Shown here: positions 1 through 12,294 of the stretch, piece after piece
Numbering within the stretch: position 1 is the stretch's first letter
How the letters are laid out: each line of letters starts with the position of its first letter
Assembly: GCA_036250225.1 (NCBI GenBank)
Contig: JAPZLL010000001.1
Coordinates: 1,674,001 to 1,738,000 of the forward strand
Origin: Cercophora sp. LCS_1
Taxonomy: Eukaryota; Ascomycota; Sordariomycetes; Sordariales; Lasiosphaeriaceae
Direction: 5' to 3'
Length of the DNA stretch: 64,000 bases
Made by a program: the position numbers and the translations under genes
Notes under the pieces: model-generated
Databases searched by the model: none
What the model was told of the DNA's origin: nothing
Seen by the model: the letters and a program-made list of their open reading frames with translations, nothing else

Positions 1-608
1 CTCCCGGACGAACTTGAAGAGCTTGGCGCGCATCTTGAAGAGCTGCTCCTCAGACTCCTCGTTGGTCTTGGTCTCAACCTTCTCGGTCAGGTGGATGACG
101 GGCTCGAAGTGAACATCCTCGGACTCGGGGGCTTGCTCCTCCTACAACACTAGTCAGCCGACGCTCATGTCCCCTCAGCCCTCCAAAGCAACATACATCA
201 TCCTTGGCAGCGGCGGCAGCAGCCTCTCTCTGGGCCTTTGCGCTGCCAGAGTTGTCACCACGATCCTCATCCTCATCCTTCTTCTCCTTCTTGGCACCAC
301 CACCAAACATGGAAAAGACGGAGCTAGTAGTCACCGGCTTCTCCCCAGCGGCGGCGGGGGCGGGAGTCTAGAAACAGAGAACCAAGTCAGCCAACAAATC
401 CTTACCAACCCTCGAGCAGCCCCCCACGGGACGCCACGGAGTATATCACGGGACTGGCACCCTGCGGGTGCGCACAGGGTCGCACAGGCAGCAAGCCCTC
501 CCCATTATCGCAAGAAGCCCCCCTCTTCCAAAATCATCCACATACCTCCTTAGGAGTCTCCTCAACCTTGACCTCCTCGATCGGCTTGTCGGTACCTTCG
601 GCGGACAT
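1..608 (-). CDS. yrb1: Ran-binding protein 1 (Yrb1/RanBP1), 3' part beyond the left edge
   Basis: Encodes the cytoplasmic RanGTP-binding protein that helps RanGAP strip RanGTP from export complexes and karyopherins. Three exons are readable: 608-546 (21 codons, MSAEGTDKPIEEVKVEE...), 367-197 and 141 to the window edge, all joined in phase 0. The introns start GTATGT/GTATGTG and end AG; intron 2 has a CTGAC-type branch site. Exon 2 is an Ala/Lys/Asp-rich linker. Exon 3 enters the Ran-binding domain: DVHFEPVIHLTEKVETKTNE followed by the EEQLFKMRAKLFKFVRE stretch typical of RanBP1 domains. About 125 residues are visible and most of the RanBD lies outside the window. Start choice: the only ATG that opens this frame, next to a plausible leader. 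Identification is confident; the exact protein length is unknown. Confidence 0.92.
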
Positions 609-1750
609 GTTGGGCGAGTCTCGTTGTGGGGGGAACAAAAAAAGGCTGCCGGGTATCTACAGTCAGAACCAAACAACGTCAGTTTTGTCCTATTCGCAAC
701 AACAAACAAGACCGATGAACGAAAAAAGGGAAGAGAAGAGAGAGGAAAATGAAGCTTATCCACAACTACTGTGGAATGGACCTTGATGACATGTGCATCG
801 AACGCCTCCCGCCACCGCTTTCCTCACGAAACCAAACAATCACCAAGCCCCGCCATGGGCGGGGTAGCAAAAGCAGTCCATCACCTAATACTTCCCCTCT
901 CTTCCCTTCTCGATTTGACAAAATGAAAAGGTAAAGCATACCAAATATACAGCTTTGTTGTCAAACGCTGCCCAGAAAATGTTTTGTCGTTTGGGTAAAA
1001 TCGGTAGCAGGCACGTGGGGGGGGGGGGGAAGCAGTAGAAAGTTGCAGCAGTAGAAGAATAGCTGGGGTGGGAAAAATGGCTGACTTGAAAATCAACAAA
1101 CGGGGGGGACCAAGATGGAGGGGTTGAGGGGCAATTGCAACCCCACATCTGATTGGGTGTCGAGAGGCGGGCCTGACCTTTGGGCTCCCTTTTTTTCTGC
1201 GCCCGTGCATCCCAGGCGCTCGTCTGCCTGTGTCTGTACCGTCTTGGCGCCCAGCACCGTCCCACATCGCCCTTCCTTCACTGGACTCGCTGGATGGTGC
1301 GACGTCAACTCCAGCAGAAACATGGGTTACACATTGTGACCAAAACAAAAATTGATCAAGGATATGTCGTGGTTTCGCTTACAGCCCAACACTACCTAGG
1401 TTCTGGTATCTTCCATGTTACGGATCCTGTCTCCCTTTCCCCTCCAATGCAACACCCGCTCCAAGACTCCGATGAACTTCCGGATATCGCCCATGATACA
1501 AGATACAGGAGTTGCGCACTTGGAACACAAGCCAGACTGAGACAAATATGTGGGAAAAGGAAAAGCAAGGATATGCTGGCCTACCTACCTAGTTACGATA
1601 ACAGCACAACCGAAAGAACTCCATTCCAGATTCCCGACCTCCATCCATCCCAAGCCTGAAAGCTAAGTTCCTGTTCCGATTGCCGCCCAGCCTGTCCTTA
1701 GAAATACGCAACACGTCCGATCCCCACACAAAAGAAAAGAAACTCTCCCG
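609..1750. other. Intergenic: promoter/leader of yrb1 and 3' flank of the 846-residue gene
   Basis: Both neighbours are on the minus strand, so this 1.1 kb should hold the promoter and leader of the RanBP1 gene and the 3' flank of the upstream gene. It contains an E-box core CACGTG at 1012-1017 running straight into a 13-G tract (1017-1029). No ORF shows protein-like composition or a recognisable motif. Confidence 0.6.
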
Positions 1751-4291
1751 TTAACCTGCGATGATCTTCCTCCAGCCAGAATCCTTGCTATCAGCCTGAT
1801 CCGGCTTCACGTTGCCTTTCATCCAGAAGCCTGATCTGGACTGCTCAAGGTTAATTCTCACACGCTCTACAAAAGAGCTTGCTTGACCAACCTTCGTCTC
1901 AATACCTCTGCCCTTGCGAAGAGCCTCTGCCTTCTTAGCCTTTCTCTCGTACTGCTCCATCTCTTCCTTTGACCTGAGCCCAATCCAGTGCTTCTTGAGA
2001 AAGATTTGGCTCTGGCGAACCATGTTCCGTACCTCGGGGGTCACCAGTTTGTGGACCCGATCGACCGCCACATCCCGAACCTCCAAGACCTTACTCTTCA
2101 GCTCAGCCGTGACAACATAAGCGGGAGCTCTTTCAGCGATTTCATGCCAGACCCGGCGTCCATAGTCGAGAATCTCAGCTGTAATAGGCTTGCCAAAATC
2201 AACCTCGAACGTCTCATTGATCTTGGGTCGACGTGTTGTGACCACGGAAACGTTGAGGGGACCATAGGCGTCGCCTTGTTCAAGCTCGACCAACATGCCC
2301 TCGTCAATAACTGACAGCTTAGTCTTCAGTCGCTGTTCTCCACGATGAACATCGACAGTGATAGCTTCCTTGGCGAGCCAAGATGTTTTGGTATCAGAGG
2401 GGATCTTGATCAGAAGCTCATTTGGGCTGTGTTTTTCCACAGAGCATGTCGTCTTGGCGAGCTTGGGTTCTGCGGGCGCGCCCGACGGCTTGTCCGAGAG
2501 GAATCCAGCAAAAGACAAGGCTGATGCCACAGTACTAGTTGATGGCATAGCTCGAACGATCTGGACCGTCTTGGTCGAAGTGACGTTGATGACGATTGTG
2601 CTGGTCGATGTTGCGACAGAGCCCGTCGTGGTGGAAGAACGCCCAACACATGTAGTCGAGGTGAGCTCCTCAAGAATATCAGAAATTGCTCCTTGCTGAA
2701 CCGAAGCTGCACCTCCCGCCCGAGATCCCGAGAGCAGCGCAGCTAGAAAAGGTGCGAGGAGCGCCATGATAACTGGGACAACAAGAGCAACGAACCATTT
2801 GTTGGTTTCAATGCTCTGCAACAACTCGTCTCTCGAAGGCCTTTGACGCCATGCCTTCCCCAAGGCTGCACCGAGGGGGAAGGATTTGGCTGAGCCGGTC
2901 AAGGTATCTGCCTTCTCGGGGGTCTCCAATACGCCGGTCAGCATGGCAAGATTCCGATTCATTTGCCGAGCATCAATGTTTGTGAAGGAAGGCAGATCAA
3001 TGGGGAATCTTCGGGGTGCGATGGGCCTCTCCGGATCCCGAGACTCGAGGCAGAGATGAACCGAGTGCTCATCAATGTAGCGGGCCCATTCCTCCTTATC
3101 GGACTCCTCGATCAGGGAAGACTCAGAGATGACGATCGAAGGGACTCCATGTTCTTTCAGAAACTTGGAAGCAGCCTTCCTCGTCTGCTTTTCGTCTTCG
3201 TCTTCGTCGTCAGCACAGAAGAAGATGGCGACATGTGGTGGGGTCCACTGGGGCGACACAAATGTGCCTCCGGGCGCGCGGTAACACCCGTAAATCTTCT
3301 CGCGATCATGGTCAATAGTGATATCGTATAGCGGCGAGCCAGCGTCTCGGTCCCGCTGGTTGTACTCAAAGGCTGAAGTACAATGCTCAACCTTGATCTG
3401 GCAGTGCGAAGCTTCCATGAGGTCAAGCTCGGGGGCATCACCAAAGGAGGCGATGGGGACGATGTTGTATACCCCCTCGCGCTGTTTACCGAGTGGGCTC
3501 TCATTGGACGCTGCACTGTTGGGGGAGGCCCAAATGGCATTGGAAACTTTGATGACAATGCCTCGCATGGCCCCGGCACGACCAACATAAAGGACCCGGA
3601 GCGGATCCTTGGTCGAAAGATATGCCTGAGACATTGTTTGACGAACTGTGGCAACCAGGCGGCGGGGAGGAAGCGGGACATCGTCCAGCTGTCCCAACAT
3701 GACTGCTGACTCCTCCTCGGTGAACTCGCGAACAACATGGTTGACCGAGATCTTGTCTGGGTCTAGTGAGTCGTCTTCTCGGAACTCGATTGACCCGTGT
3801 ACGGTTGTAGAGCCAGTCGGCAATGGAGGGGATGTGCTGTATCGGAGGGTATGGGTCGAAATGTGGGTTGAGGGGCTTTGGAGAGCCTCATCGGCGTACT
3901 GGATGGAAGCGTGGGAGGAGTTGGCAGGTTCATCATCCGACTCGGAGTCGTACGGCTGTTCGGAACCATCTAGGCTGTGAACGTCGTCGGGGCGAGATAC
4001 CGAGAGGGACCCGGTAGATTCGGATAGCTGGCCATCTTGACTCTCGCTATCAGTGCCGTTGATAATCTCGTAGGCCGAGTCGGCCAAGTTGCCCAAGTCC
4101 GCCATGCTTGGAGGCCTCCGGATGTCGGGTGAACTGGTAGAGATCCAGTGGGCGAGTTGTTGACTGCCCTGTGGTCGGGGGAAACGAAGGGTAGGTATCG
4201 AACTTGTGGTCGAGGAAGGTGTCGTCAATGGAGGGGTAGAGCTTGGACTGCCTGCTAATGTCTTGGGGGCGTTGTCGGGCTGTAGTTCCAT
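1751..4291 (-). CDS. Single-pass membrane protein of unknown function, 846 aa
   Basis: A single uninterrupted exon. I do not recognise the family. Residues 1-190 are Ser/Thr/Pro/Asp-rich and probably disordered. Residues about 195-450 look globular: RVLYVGRAGAMRG near 232, a run HVAIFFCADDEDEDEK near 353, and a VPSIVISESSLIEE strand-like segment near 383. Residues about 499-521 (WFVALVVPVIMALLAPFLAALL) form one strong transmembrane helix. Then come a Thr/Ser-rich stretch with possible N-glycosylation sequons (NVT about 569, NVS about 680, NET about 692), a beta-rich segment to about 700, and a basic C-terminus with charged helices (about 705-846). With no N-terminal signal peptide, the sequons after the helix suggest an N-in/C-lumenal topology; this is inference. 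The size, codon bias and absence of frame breaks make the gene itself near certain. Confidence 0.85.
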   Translation of the reverse strand: MELQPDNAPKTLAGSPSSTPPLTTPSSTTSSIPTLRFPRPQGSQQLAHWISTSSPDIRRPPSMADLGNLADSAYEIINGTDSESQDGQLSESTGSLSVSRPDDVHSLDGSEQPYDSESDDEPANSSHASIQYADEALQSPSTHISTHTLRYSTSPPLPTGSTTVHGSIEFREDDSLDPDKISVNHVVREFTEEESAVMLGQLDDVPLPPRRLVATVRQTMSQAYLSTKDPLRVLYVGRAGAMRGIVIKVSNAIWASPNSAASNESPLGKQREGVYNIVPIASFGDAPELDLMEASHCQIKVEHCTSAFEYNQRDRDAGSPLYDITIDHDREKIYGCYRAPGGTFVSPQWTPPHVAIFFCADDEDEDEKQTRKAASKFLKEHGVPSIVISESSLIEESDKEEWARYIDEHSVHLCLESRDPERPIAPRRFPIDLPSFTNIDARQMNRNLAMLTGVLETPEKADTLTGSAKSFPLGAALGKAWRQRPSRDELLQSIETNKWFVALVVPVIMALLAPFLAALLSGSRAGGAASVQQGAISDILEELTSTTCVGRSSTTTGSVATSTSTIVINVTSTKTVQIVRAMPSTSTVASALSFAGFLSDKPSGAPAEPKLAKTTCSVEKHSPNELLIKIPSDTKTSWLAKEAITVDVHRGEQRLKTKLSVIDEGMLVELEQGDAYGPLNVSVVTTRRPKINETFEVDFGKPITAEILDYGRRVWHEIAERAPAYVVTAELKSKVLEVRDVAVDRVHKLVTPEVRNMVRQSQIFLKKHWIGLRSKEEMEQYERKAKKAEALRKGRGIETKVGQASSFVERVRINLEQSRSGFWMKGNVKPDQADSKDSGWRKIIAG

Positions 4292-6054
4292 TACAGGTGT
4301 ATAAATGTCAGCCTCGTAATTGTCATGACATGTCGATGCTCTAGCTCAGAGCGGAAACTTGGACGCTGGTGCCAGGCGGCCAGGAAAGAAAGAGTGTTGG
4401 GACGTTGGGGTGTGGATTGGTGAAGGGAGGGGCAACCCGAGGCCAGGCAAACAGGGCGGGACGACGACGAGGAAGGCACCACGACGGGCGCAAGCAGAGC
4501 TGCAGAAGGAGATAACTTGCAGGTTGGAGATGGGGAAAGAAATGGGTTTAAAAGTACCAGCGGTGCCTTTCTGTTGTTTCCACTCGATCCCTGTTTTTGG
4601 TTTATTCTTGTGGTTTGGGTTTTGTTCTGTTCCGCCAGAGGCTGCTGGCTGCCTTACTATGGCGGGGTGGGGAAGGCACGTCGTGTCAGCCTGTGAGCCT
4701 CGGACGTTATCGGCACTGCTTCCCCAGCGCTTTCGAAGAAGCTTTGCAGTGTCAAGTCAATCCTCGGATCTGGAAAGCGTGTTTCCCGAGAGTGCACAAC
4801 TGGCCTTGGCCGAAAAAAAAATAGTACGATGATAGAGAGGCCGCAGACAAAGAACGTGCATCGCAGGAAGGGCGAGCGAGTTCGAAGGCAGAAGGGCCGG
4901 ATGAGGATGTGAAGTGGGACGGCGTCCGACAGGTGCTGGGCTGTGATACGCGCCACATACTCGGCCGAGCAATGAAGTCACCCACGCTCATTCGCCTGCA
5001 TTTACACTACGAACGAGACCCCCAATCGTAGTCCATTGCTGCTGCTATCAAAGACGGCACCATCAACCCCGCGAAGTTGTTAGTCGTTGGTGGGGCCAGG
5101 ACTTGGGCAGCCTAAGAAATGCGGGATGCAAGGTTCAGCACGCTCTGAAGTAATCAATTAGCAGCGGGGTACTTCTCTACCCAAGTTTGGTGATGCGGTA
5201 CTTCCAGCATGGCAATCCCGTGCCAGCTGGTCGTCTCCTTGCCCACCGGAATCCCTGTCCCAGAGTGGAACCGGGATCATGACGATAAAGCTCCCTCCAA
5301 TTCAGCTGCGATAAGATAGATTCGCCCTAAATCAGTCCCAATGCGATAGCCCCTCTAGCAACCAAGCTGATTGACTTCCATTCTCGATCAGATTCAGGGA
5401 CTGTCAAGATGGGGAGCGGATGCATAAGAAAACTCCATCCTCGTCTGCGCTGGCTGTGTTGCACAGCAAGACCAACACCTGAATGGAAGGGAGCAGCCAC
5501 CGCCTGATTTGGCGGACATTGTCCATGCCCCACCGTAGTCAACAACTGGACAGAGCGTCATCGCCTCATGCCAACTACCAAAAAGGCACCCCACTTGTCG
5601 AAGGCAACCTGATGCTGGGCGACTTGGTTGGCTCCTAAAGATTGACTCACATGTCAAATGTGCACGGGGTGGAAGCCTTTGGTGGATATGTATTTATCTA
5701 TCCTCGTGCCCGGCAGATATCGGCCGGTGCTGATTACGACCCATTGGGACTGACACGGAAAGGAAATGCAGCAACTCCATCCCAACCAACTCAAGGAAAA
5801 GTCATGAAATTCCACTCCTATGCCCCTGAAACGATCCCTGATAGAACTGATGGTATCATCAAACTTTCGAGACATTGATCGTCATGCGTGAAATCGGTGC
5901 CGTTCAAACAAAACCCTCAGTAGATCCAGCGACCCGCACCAAAACCCAATATGTTATCCAAGCCAGCAAAGTTGGCAGGCGGCAGGAAGATGTTCTTCCT
6001 GTGGCCCTGAGAATGGAAAGGGGGTATGTAAAGTGGCATGAAGTGTTTTGTGCG
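4292..6054. other. Intergenic: upstream region of the 846-residue gene, 3' flank of the phosducin-like gene
   Basis: 1.76 kb without a supportable gene. The part next to 4291 should be the promoter/leader of the minus-strand membrane-protein gene. The part next to 6055 is the 3' flank of the phosducin-like gene. Short ORFs on both strands have no family signal. Confidence 0.5.
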
Positions 6055-6974
6055 TTACAAGATGTCGTGCTTCTTGAACAGCTTCTTGAGTGAGCCGCTG
6101 TCGAAATCTTCGTCTTCAGGGATCATCTCGATCATGCCGGTTAGGTTAGCGAATAAATCGCCTTGGTTCCGATAGGCAAGGACAGCAGGGACAGCGGCAT
6201 TGTCGAACTCAATATCTTCGTAGTGCACCTTGACAAAGTGGACGGTAGGGTGTGTCCCCACAAGAGGGAAGAGAGCAGCCTCGATGGTAGCCGACACAGG
6301 GCACTGTAAACTGGGTTAGAATGTGAACTTTGAGGGGTTGATGTGGGTGCACGAACCTCATGATCGTAGACGAAAACGACCACGATTGTCTCTCTCCCAA
6401 CCTTTTCGATTGCGTCAAGATAGCCAAGCGCATCGACCTCATCTAGACGACCATAGATCCGTACACTAGGGCTTGTTCTCCGGGTTCGAACGGCGGAGCC
6501 TCGGGTCTCCGCTTCGAGTTCCCGCCTTCTGCTCTCACGCCACTGCTGCAAGAAGGCCTCCTCATCTGGATCCTCAGCGCCACTCCCGTCACTATCGGGA
6601 CCGCTGCTCCTGTCATGCTTGTTGTTGTCGAGGCCAAAGACGCTGCGCCGGGCGGCCCGCACTCTGTCCTTCCACTTGGTCCGCCGAGCCGTCTCGTAGG
6701 ATCGAGCGTCGGCAATAACACCCTTGACGCCTGTTGCGTGGTTGGTATCGAAGGAGGCTGGAGGTAGTCTGATATCGTTGCGCCCGTCCATGGTGGGCAT
6801 CCGCATGGCTGCCTCGATCTGCATGGCGCGGTACTGTTCTTCCTCGTCCTCGCTGCGATCAGCGGCTTCTCTGTCAGCGAACTCGCGATCCTCTGGGTGT
6901 ACTCGGTTGTCGTCGCCGGTGTTCTTGGCAAGGAGGTCGGCAAACTCTTCTTGGGCTGGGGTAGGGTTTGACAT
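6055..6974 (-). CDS. phlp1: Class I phosducin-like protein (PhLP1/BDM-1 type G-beta-gamma chaperone)
   Basis: Phosducin-like proteins of this class bind nascent G-beta with the CCT chaperonin and promote G-beta-gamma assembly; in Cryphonectria the homologue BDM-1 is needed for G-beta accumulation. Two exons, 6974-6357 and 6303-6055, are joined in phase 0 across a 53-nt intron (GTTCGT...CAG), giving 288 residues. The N-terminus is acidic. Residues 81-87 (TGVKGVI) match the TGPKGVI signature of the G-beta-gamma-binding helix of PhLP1/phosducin, which separates this class from PhLP2/3. Residues about 165-288 form the thioredoxin-like domain (IVVVFVYDHECPVSATIEAA..., then VHFVKVHYEDIEFDNAAVPAVLAYRNQ), with no CxxC. 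The protein ends DSGSLKKLFKKHDIL. The next gene on the same strand is G-beta itself, the expected client. Confidence 0.9.
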
Positions 6975-9900
6975 GTTGGTGGTGGGAGGGTCCCGGGGGA
7001 GGGACACGGTGTATATGTATGTATGTGGGTTCTGGTACGTAGAGCGATCCGAGACAAGGCGGGGAAACAGGGTTGGGTGACAGGTCGCGCAGAGAGATGT
7101 TGTGCACGGCAAGCCCGGTAGGGAACAGACAGGGTAGGACGGTGAACTGGTGCCTCCACAGCGGTCGAACCGTACAATCGGCGGGCTTAGCTTGGGCGGC
7201 TACCGCCTGGCTGTCGTGTGAATGGAGGGTGGAGGAGAGGCGTGGTTGGTCGAGTCTGGACCGGACGATCAAGCGTCCCGCAGCGCAGAAATGACTATTT
7301 GCAGGTGAGGGAAGATGGTCGGATCAAGGAACGGGACAGTCAGGCCAGTTCGGGCTGCTGGGCGGGTGAGATGTACGCTGAGGGTGAGGCCAGCGCAGCA
7401 AATACCGGATTAGCCGGCAGGCGGCGAGCTGGGGGGAGCTGGAAGAGCGGTTTGACCCCTGGGGATGCGTCAGAGGTTTCAGGCCCGTGAGATGCGCGAA
7501 TGCAACGCGGCGATGGCGGCAAGCGCACAAACGAAAAATGACGGCGGGCAGCAATTGGCCGTTCCAACCTCGCAGCTGCAATGGAGAGGAGGGAGAAGAG
7601 GACAGAGCAACGCGACAGACGAATAACGAGGCGGTTGTTGTCGAGAAGACGGGAGGTCAGACACACGGACGTTCTGTTGACGGGCGAAGACGCAGAGAAA
7701 CGTGAGTGTGGGTGGAAGTGTGTGTGGGAGAGCTGTGTTGTGTGGAGACCTGTAGTGGGATCGGCGAGGGGCACAAGGGGTGCAAGAGTGGGCTGCATGT
7801 CGCGTGGACGCAGGGATTAATGGACCCAATAATCGACAGGGGTTCGACGGCGGCGAAGAGGAGAGGAGGGCTCCTCCGCTGACATCCAATCGTGACAACA
7901 GGCAACGTCTGGAAATCTGCGCATCGACCAGTGATCACTCACCGCCGGGAGAAATTGTTCATGAGGGAGCCCCTGCGTAGAAATTAGCTGAGGTGGCGTC
8001 AAGACGACGGGCATCGTCGAGGTGGTTTCGAGAACGGCAGCCGAGCATGTCACCTCAATTCCAAATGCCCGGATGGTGGAGGCGTGCTTCCATTCGGGAG
8101 GCGTTCTTCTACGCTTCGAACGGCACGGAAGGTCAGTTCCCCTTCATTACGGAAGAAAGAGGACCTCCCTTTTTTTTTTTTTTCACAACGTTACCCGCAT
8201 GTAGCCACCACAACAAAACCATTGCCTATGATGTGTGTATTCCATAAACAGTAAGGTAGGTTTACGGCGGGAGAATGGTCACGCTGCGTCGGTCAGTTTG
8301 ATGATCTGCGCCTCTGCCGAGGCTAATGAGGAGGATTCTTTCAACGGCCATCATAATTGCTTGTCTCGACAAACCCCCGTCCTCTCGGCCCAAATCCCCG
8401 TCGATAACAAGGCGCCGAGACCACCAACAGCCTGGGACAGCCACGGCTCTGGTCACTCAACAGAACTCTCGGGGGAATTGGCGTGACGGAAAACGGCTGC
8501 AGAAGCCAATGCGCCGGCTTCGTACCACGTGCTCAACGCATGCGGCAGAACAGGGATGCATTGAAGAAAAAGGGACCATGTCTTTTGGGGTTCTCGATTT
8601 TCCCCTCCCCGCCCTCGCTCGAGTCCGGGCGGGGCGGCCTGGCCGTGGCGTGTGGGCTGTCGGGAAAAAAAAGGTGTGAAACAGGGCAGGGCAGCGTTCC
8701 TTGTTTCATCTTATGCGCCAAGCTCGCTTCGTTTCCCTTGGCGCGCTGGTCAAATCGAAAATGTCTTCCAGAAAACTTCCACAAGCTAGGATAGCCTCAG
8801 TTGCAGTTCCGGGCAGGCGAGATGCAACGGCTGCATTGGCATCATGCCATCTGGAAAGTCTGAACGACATGACGAAACGACTTGGGTACACAAGCTTGGA
8901 ACTCATCACGCGAATGACAAAATATAGTATATGACAAAGCCAGCAACGCGTTCGCGCAATATTCAACAATGCGATGGCTTGAAACTGACGCTCGTGAGAT
9001 TGGACACCACAAACAGCAATTGCAAATACACACATGCAGCGATCTAAATTGCCGATGGAAGCTATGCGACATCGTGTCACGTTTGGCTGCACATTCTTCT
9101 GGAGACTTGCATGCCCAGATTCCTGGAAGGCCAGATCCTCAGATCTCCAATTTGTCAAATTCTGGGCGAACATCCATCCCAGAACGTATATTCCACAAGT
9201 TAACATAACATCCTGGGAGGCTTTGCCCCTTGCTTTTTATATAGACATGATACTCGTTGGCAGTCAGCTTGTGTGACATCATCTTCTCAAATATCGATTC
9301 TTGGATCCGATCGGCTCGATCAAATCTGCGCCCCTTTTCGATCTCAGTAGTTCTTATTGAGCCCCAAAGGGTGACCCGCAACTCAGACCAGAAGACAAAT
9401 ACCGGGCTCCATCGCTGGCCTGATAATGGATCAGATCGTATCACAGCCAAGGCCGCGTGGACAATCTTGTGGAGAGCAAACGTCACCGGGCCTCCCTGAA
9501 CCTGAGACGAACTTTGAGTTCAGACAAACTCTCCACCGCTTTCTGGTTATCCAAACTGGAGTGACGGCTCCGCAGTCGGGTTGGGTTTTCCAACGGTCTT
9601 TTTTTTGGCCTGGGTACCCCGGATATCTCAACGGCCCGGTGCCGGCTTTCCCACGAAGTGTCCAGCGGAACAAAATTGCCAAAAAAGACATACAACACCA
9701 AGGATTCGCTGGTCGTCACCGACCCAACTACTAGTTTGGCCCTCACTGGTTTATCTAGGGGAGAGCAGACGGGATCCCGAGTTCTTCAATAGGTATGGCC
9801 GTATGTGCTGTTGTTGAGTGGCAAGGGCGTTGATGAGGAGCCGCGGCTAGGTTGGATTCAGAGCCGGTCATAACCCCTGAACCTGTCACGACACCTTTCT

Positions 9901-12294
9901 CCTGGGTAAGAGTCTCGAACTCGGCAAATTCTGAGTCGGGACAGTCCCGATACCACGGGAAAGGCGATACTGCAATATCCCCACCCCCAGTGCACCTCTC
10001 CCTGAGTACGACCTCACCGCTTCTTCTATCACGGCCAGCCCGGCTGCTACGTTACAAGGGCAGGGTCCCCGGCCCCTTCAATGGTGAGAAGAAAATATTT
10101 TCTCTTTAAGCACAGGGTTTGTTTACTACTTTTAAGCTCCTTGGGGTCGAGTGTGTGTCCACGAGCGACCTCCAGCTAAGACTGCAGTTTGAGAGACAAC
10201 CAACTCACTACCTCCTGGATTCAAGGCCTCCACACCACGTCTCACGATGTAGTATACGTGTCCCCGGATAGACCCTTGCCGCGCCATCCATGGCCTCTAA
10301 ACGGAAATAGAACAATATGCTGAGTTCGGGGCCGAAAAGTGGATATGTTGGGGCACCCGGACTGGCGAGAACGCTGGCAAGTGTTGTGCTCATTGATGGC
10401 TTTAGATATCGAAAGACGGTGCGGGGGCAAGATGTGCCATGAAAGAGCCTCCAAACCCGGCTCATGAGACATGCCCAGCGCGTCCCTGGCACCCAAAGTT
10501 GGCAACAAAATAAATGAGCCACCAAGATGTCGAGATGGCGGTTTTCTCTCTTGCCGAGGAGGCAAAAACAAAGCAGAAGTCTTCAATCCTGGTTGGTAGG
10601 CCCTGACAGAAATACAAGTTTGAAGGCCTCGAGCCTTTTTGCTCTAGGTATATCAGAAGGAGGCAACTGGAGAAAACCAGCTCAGCCGCCAGCAGCCGCA
10701 GTGTGTGGCTCGTTTTCTTCTGTCGGCAACTTGGCACCACACATGGAGCGGGAAGCCAACAGAATTGCTCACCTCCAAACCTTGGCCAGGGAACATGTAG
10801 ACACTGCACCACGTTGCCCAACCTTGCATGAACAAGACCCCGACGGCGGCCGTTTCGTCACGCCCTACAGGAAACCAACAGAAGCACATGCTTCACCTAG
10901 ACCGCGGCAACCACTCACTGGTCAAAACCCACGAAAAAGCACTACGGATCAACACAAAGCATACTCCATTCGCATTATGATACAAGAAACTAGACTCAAC
11001 ATCAAGTGAGGACCAAAGTAACCCCCTCTCTCCCCTCCACTCGTTCTTCCCTTGCCCCCATCCCCTTCTTTATCATCCCGTCCCGTTTATTCCCACCACA
11101 TCACAAGTCTACCATCATCACCGACCTCCCGCAACAAGAACCCAACCTCTCAAGACCAACCGAAGCGAAACGTTTCGTTATAATATCCACAGGAGAAGCC
11201 GAGGAAACCATGAAAACAATAAAACTTAAACCCCGGAGCTAACAAACGCATAAAAGAGGAGCGCCAGATAGGGACCCATACTCACCCCTAGACGAATTCA
11301 CCCAGCACAACAACGGTAACGGCCACTACAAAGATAAAAAAGGGAGAACACACGATTTAGGTGAGAAAAAAAACCGTTTTGCATTCCCGGGTTATTTTTA
11401 TCAACACATGCGAGAGAGAAAGTGAGAGAAAAACAACACTCCCTCCTATGTTCCCTCCCAGCCACCCTTTCCATACTTCTCTTCCTCCCTTTCTCCGACG
11501 GACCAACAGACGACGAGGACACACACAGAAACGACACAAATAGGAAGGGTTTCGATGGGGAGGGTCGAAAATGTGCGAGAACATGGATAAAGACAGAGAG
11601 GTATGGAGTGGGTTTGCTGTTGTGTAAAAAGACAAAGGCTGGAACATAACCTGGGGAGGGAGGACAAGTCGGTCGGTGAGCTCCTAAAAGGAGGACGCAC
11701 GCCCAGGGCTTTTTAGCCCTTCTTCCCTCCGCTCCCTCCTTCTCTTTTGTCACTCGCGTTCCTCCTCCTTCTCCTTCGTGAAAACAGTTCCTTGTCCAGA
11801 CGAGCGTTTCGTGATTTCCTGACCCGCCGAGCCGCAGAAAACAAAAGACGCGTGTCAAGCACAACCCCATCAGAAACATCAACATGAGCGCAGATTGGAC
11901 ACTTTCAACAGCCCACGGAAAATTGGACCGAGTGTAATACAGCCGCCACCACCATCACCATCAACCCGCCGTTACATAAAAAAACAAAAACTCCCGGAAC
12001 TATTGTGCAGAGAATTGGGGGTAGATAGTTGCCATCAAGCCGAAGCAATGCCGCCAAATCCGTCTGGATGGAACCAAGGTCGCAGTCCATACCGTGGGGG
12101 CCGAGGTATTGAGAAAAAGTATGTCGTGACTTCGTCCTGTCTACGCCAGACCGCGGTGATTAAAAAAGGCGTTATCAGGTTGAATTAGAACAAAGAGAAA
12201 AGGTGGTTGCACTCGACGGGATCGTTTCGAAAGCGGCCCGGGAGGTCGGGTATCCAGATGAGGATAATACTCGTATCAGCATCACCAGGGCTAT
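6975..12294. other. Long gene-free stretch between phosducin-like and G-beta genes
   Basis: 5.3 kb with no coding region I can support. The first kilobase upstream of 6974 should be the promoter/leader of the phosducin-like gene (CA-rich on the minus strand), and the right end is the 3' flank of G-beta. A 14-T tract lies at 8170-8183. ORFs of 120-195 codons on both strands (for example 8706-9206 and 11298-11885, both minus) have biased composition, no motifs and no splice continuation. A non-coding transcript or a long regulatory region is possible but not shown. Confidence 0.5.

Noticed and set aside
8706..9206. 166-codon minus-strand ORF with hydrophobic stretches
   Set aside because: It has no recognisable motif, scattered Cys/Trp content typical of non-coding translation, and no splice continuation.
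11298..11885. 195-codon minus-strand ORF
   Set aside because: The residues follow the underlying CT-rich simple sequence; there is no family signal.
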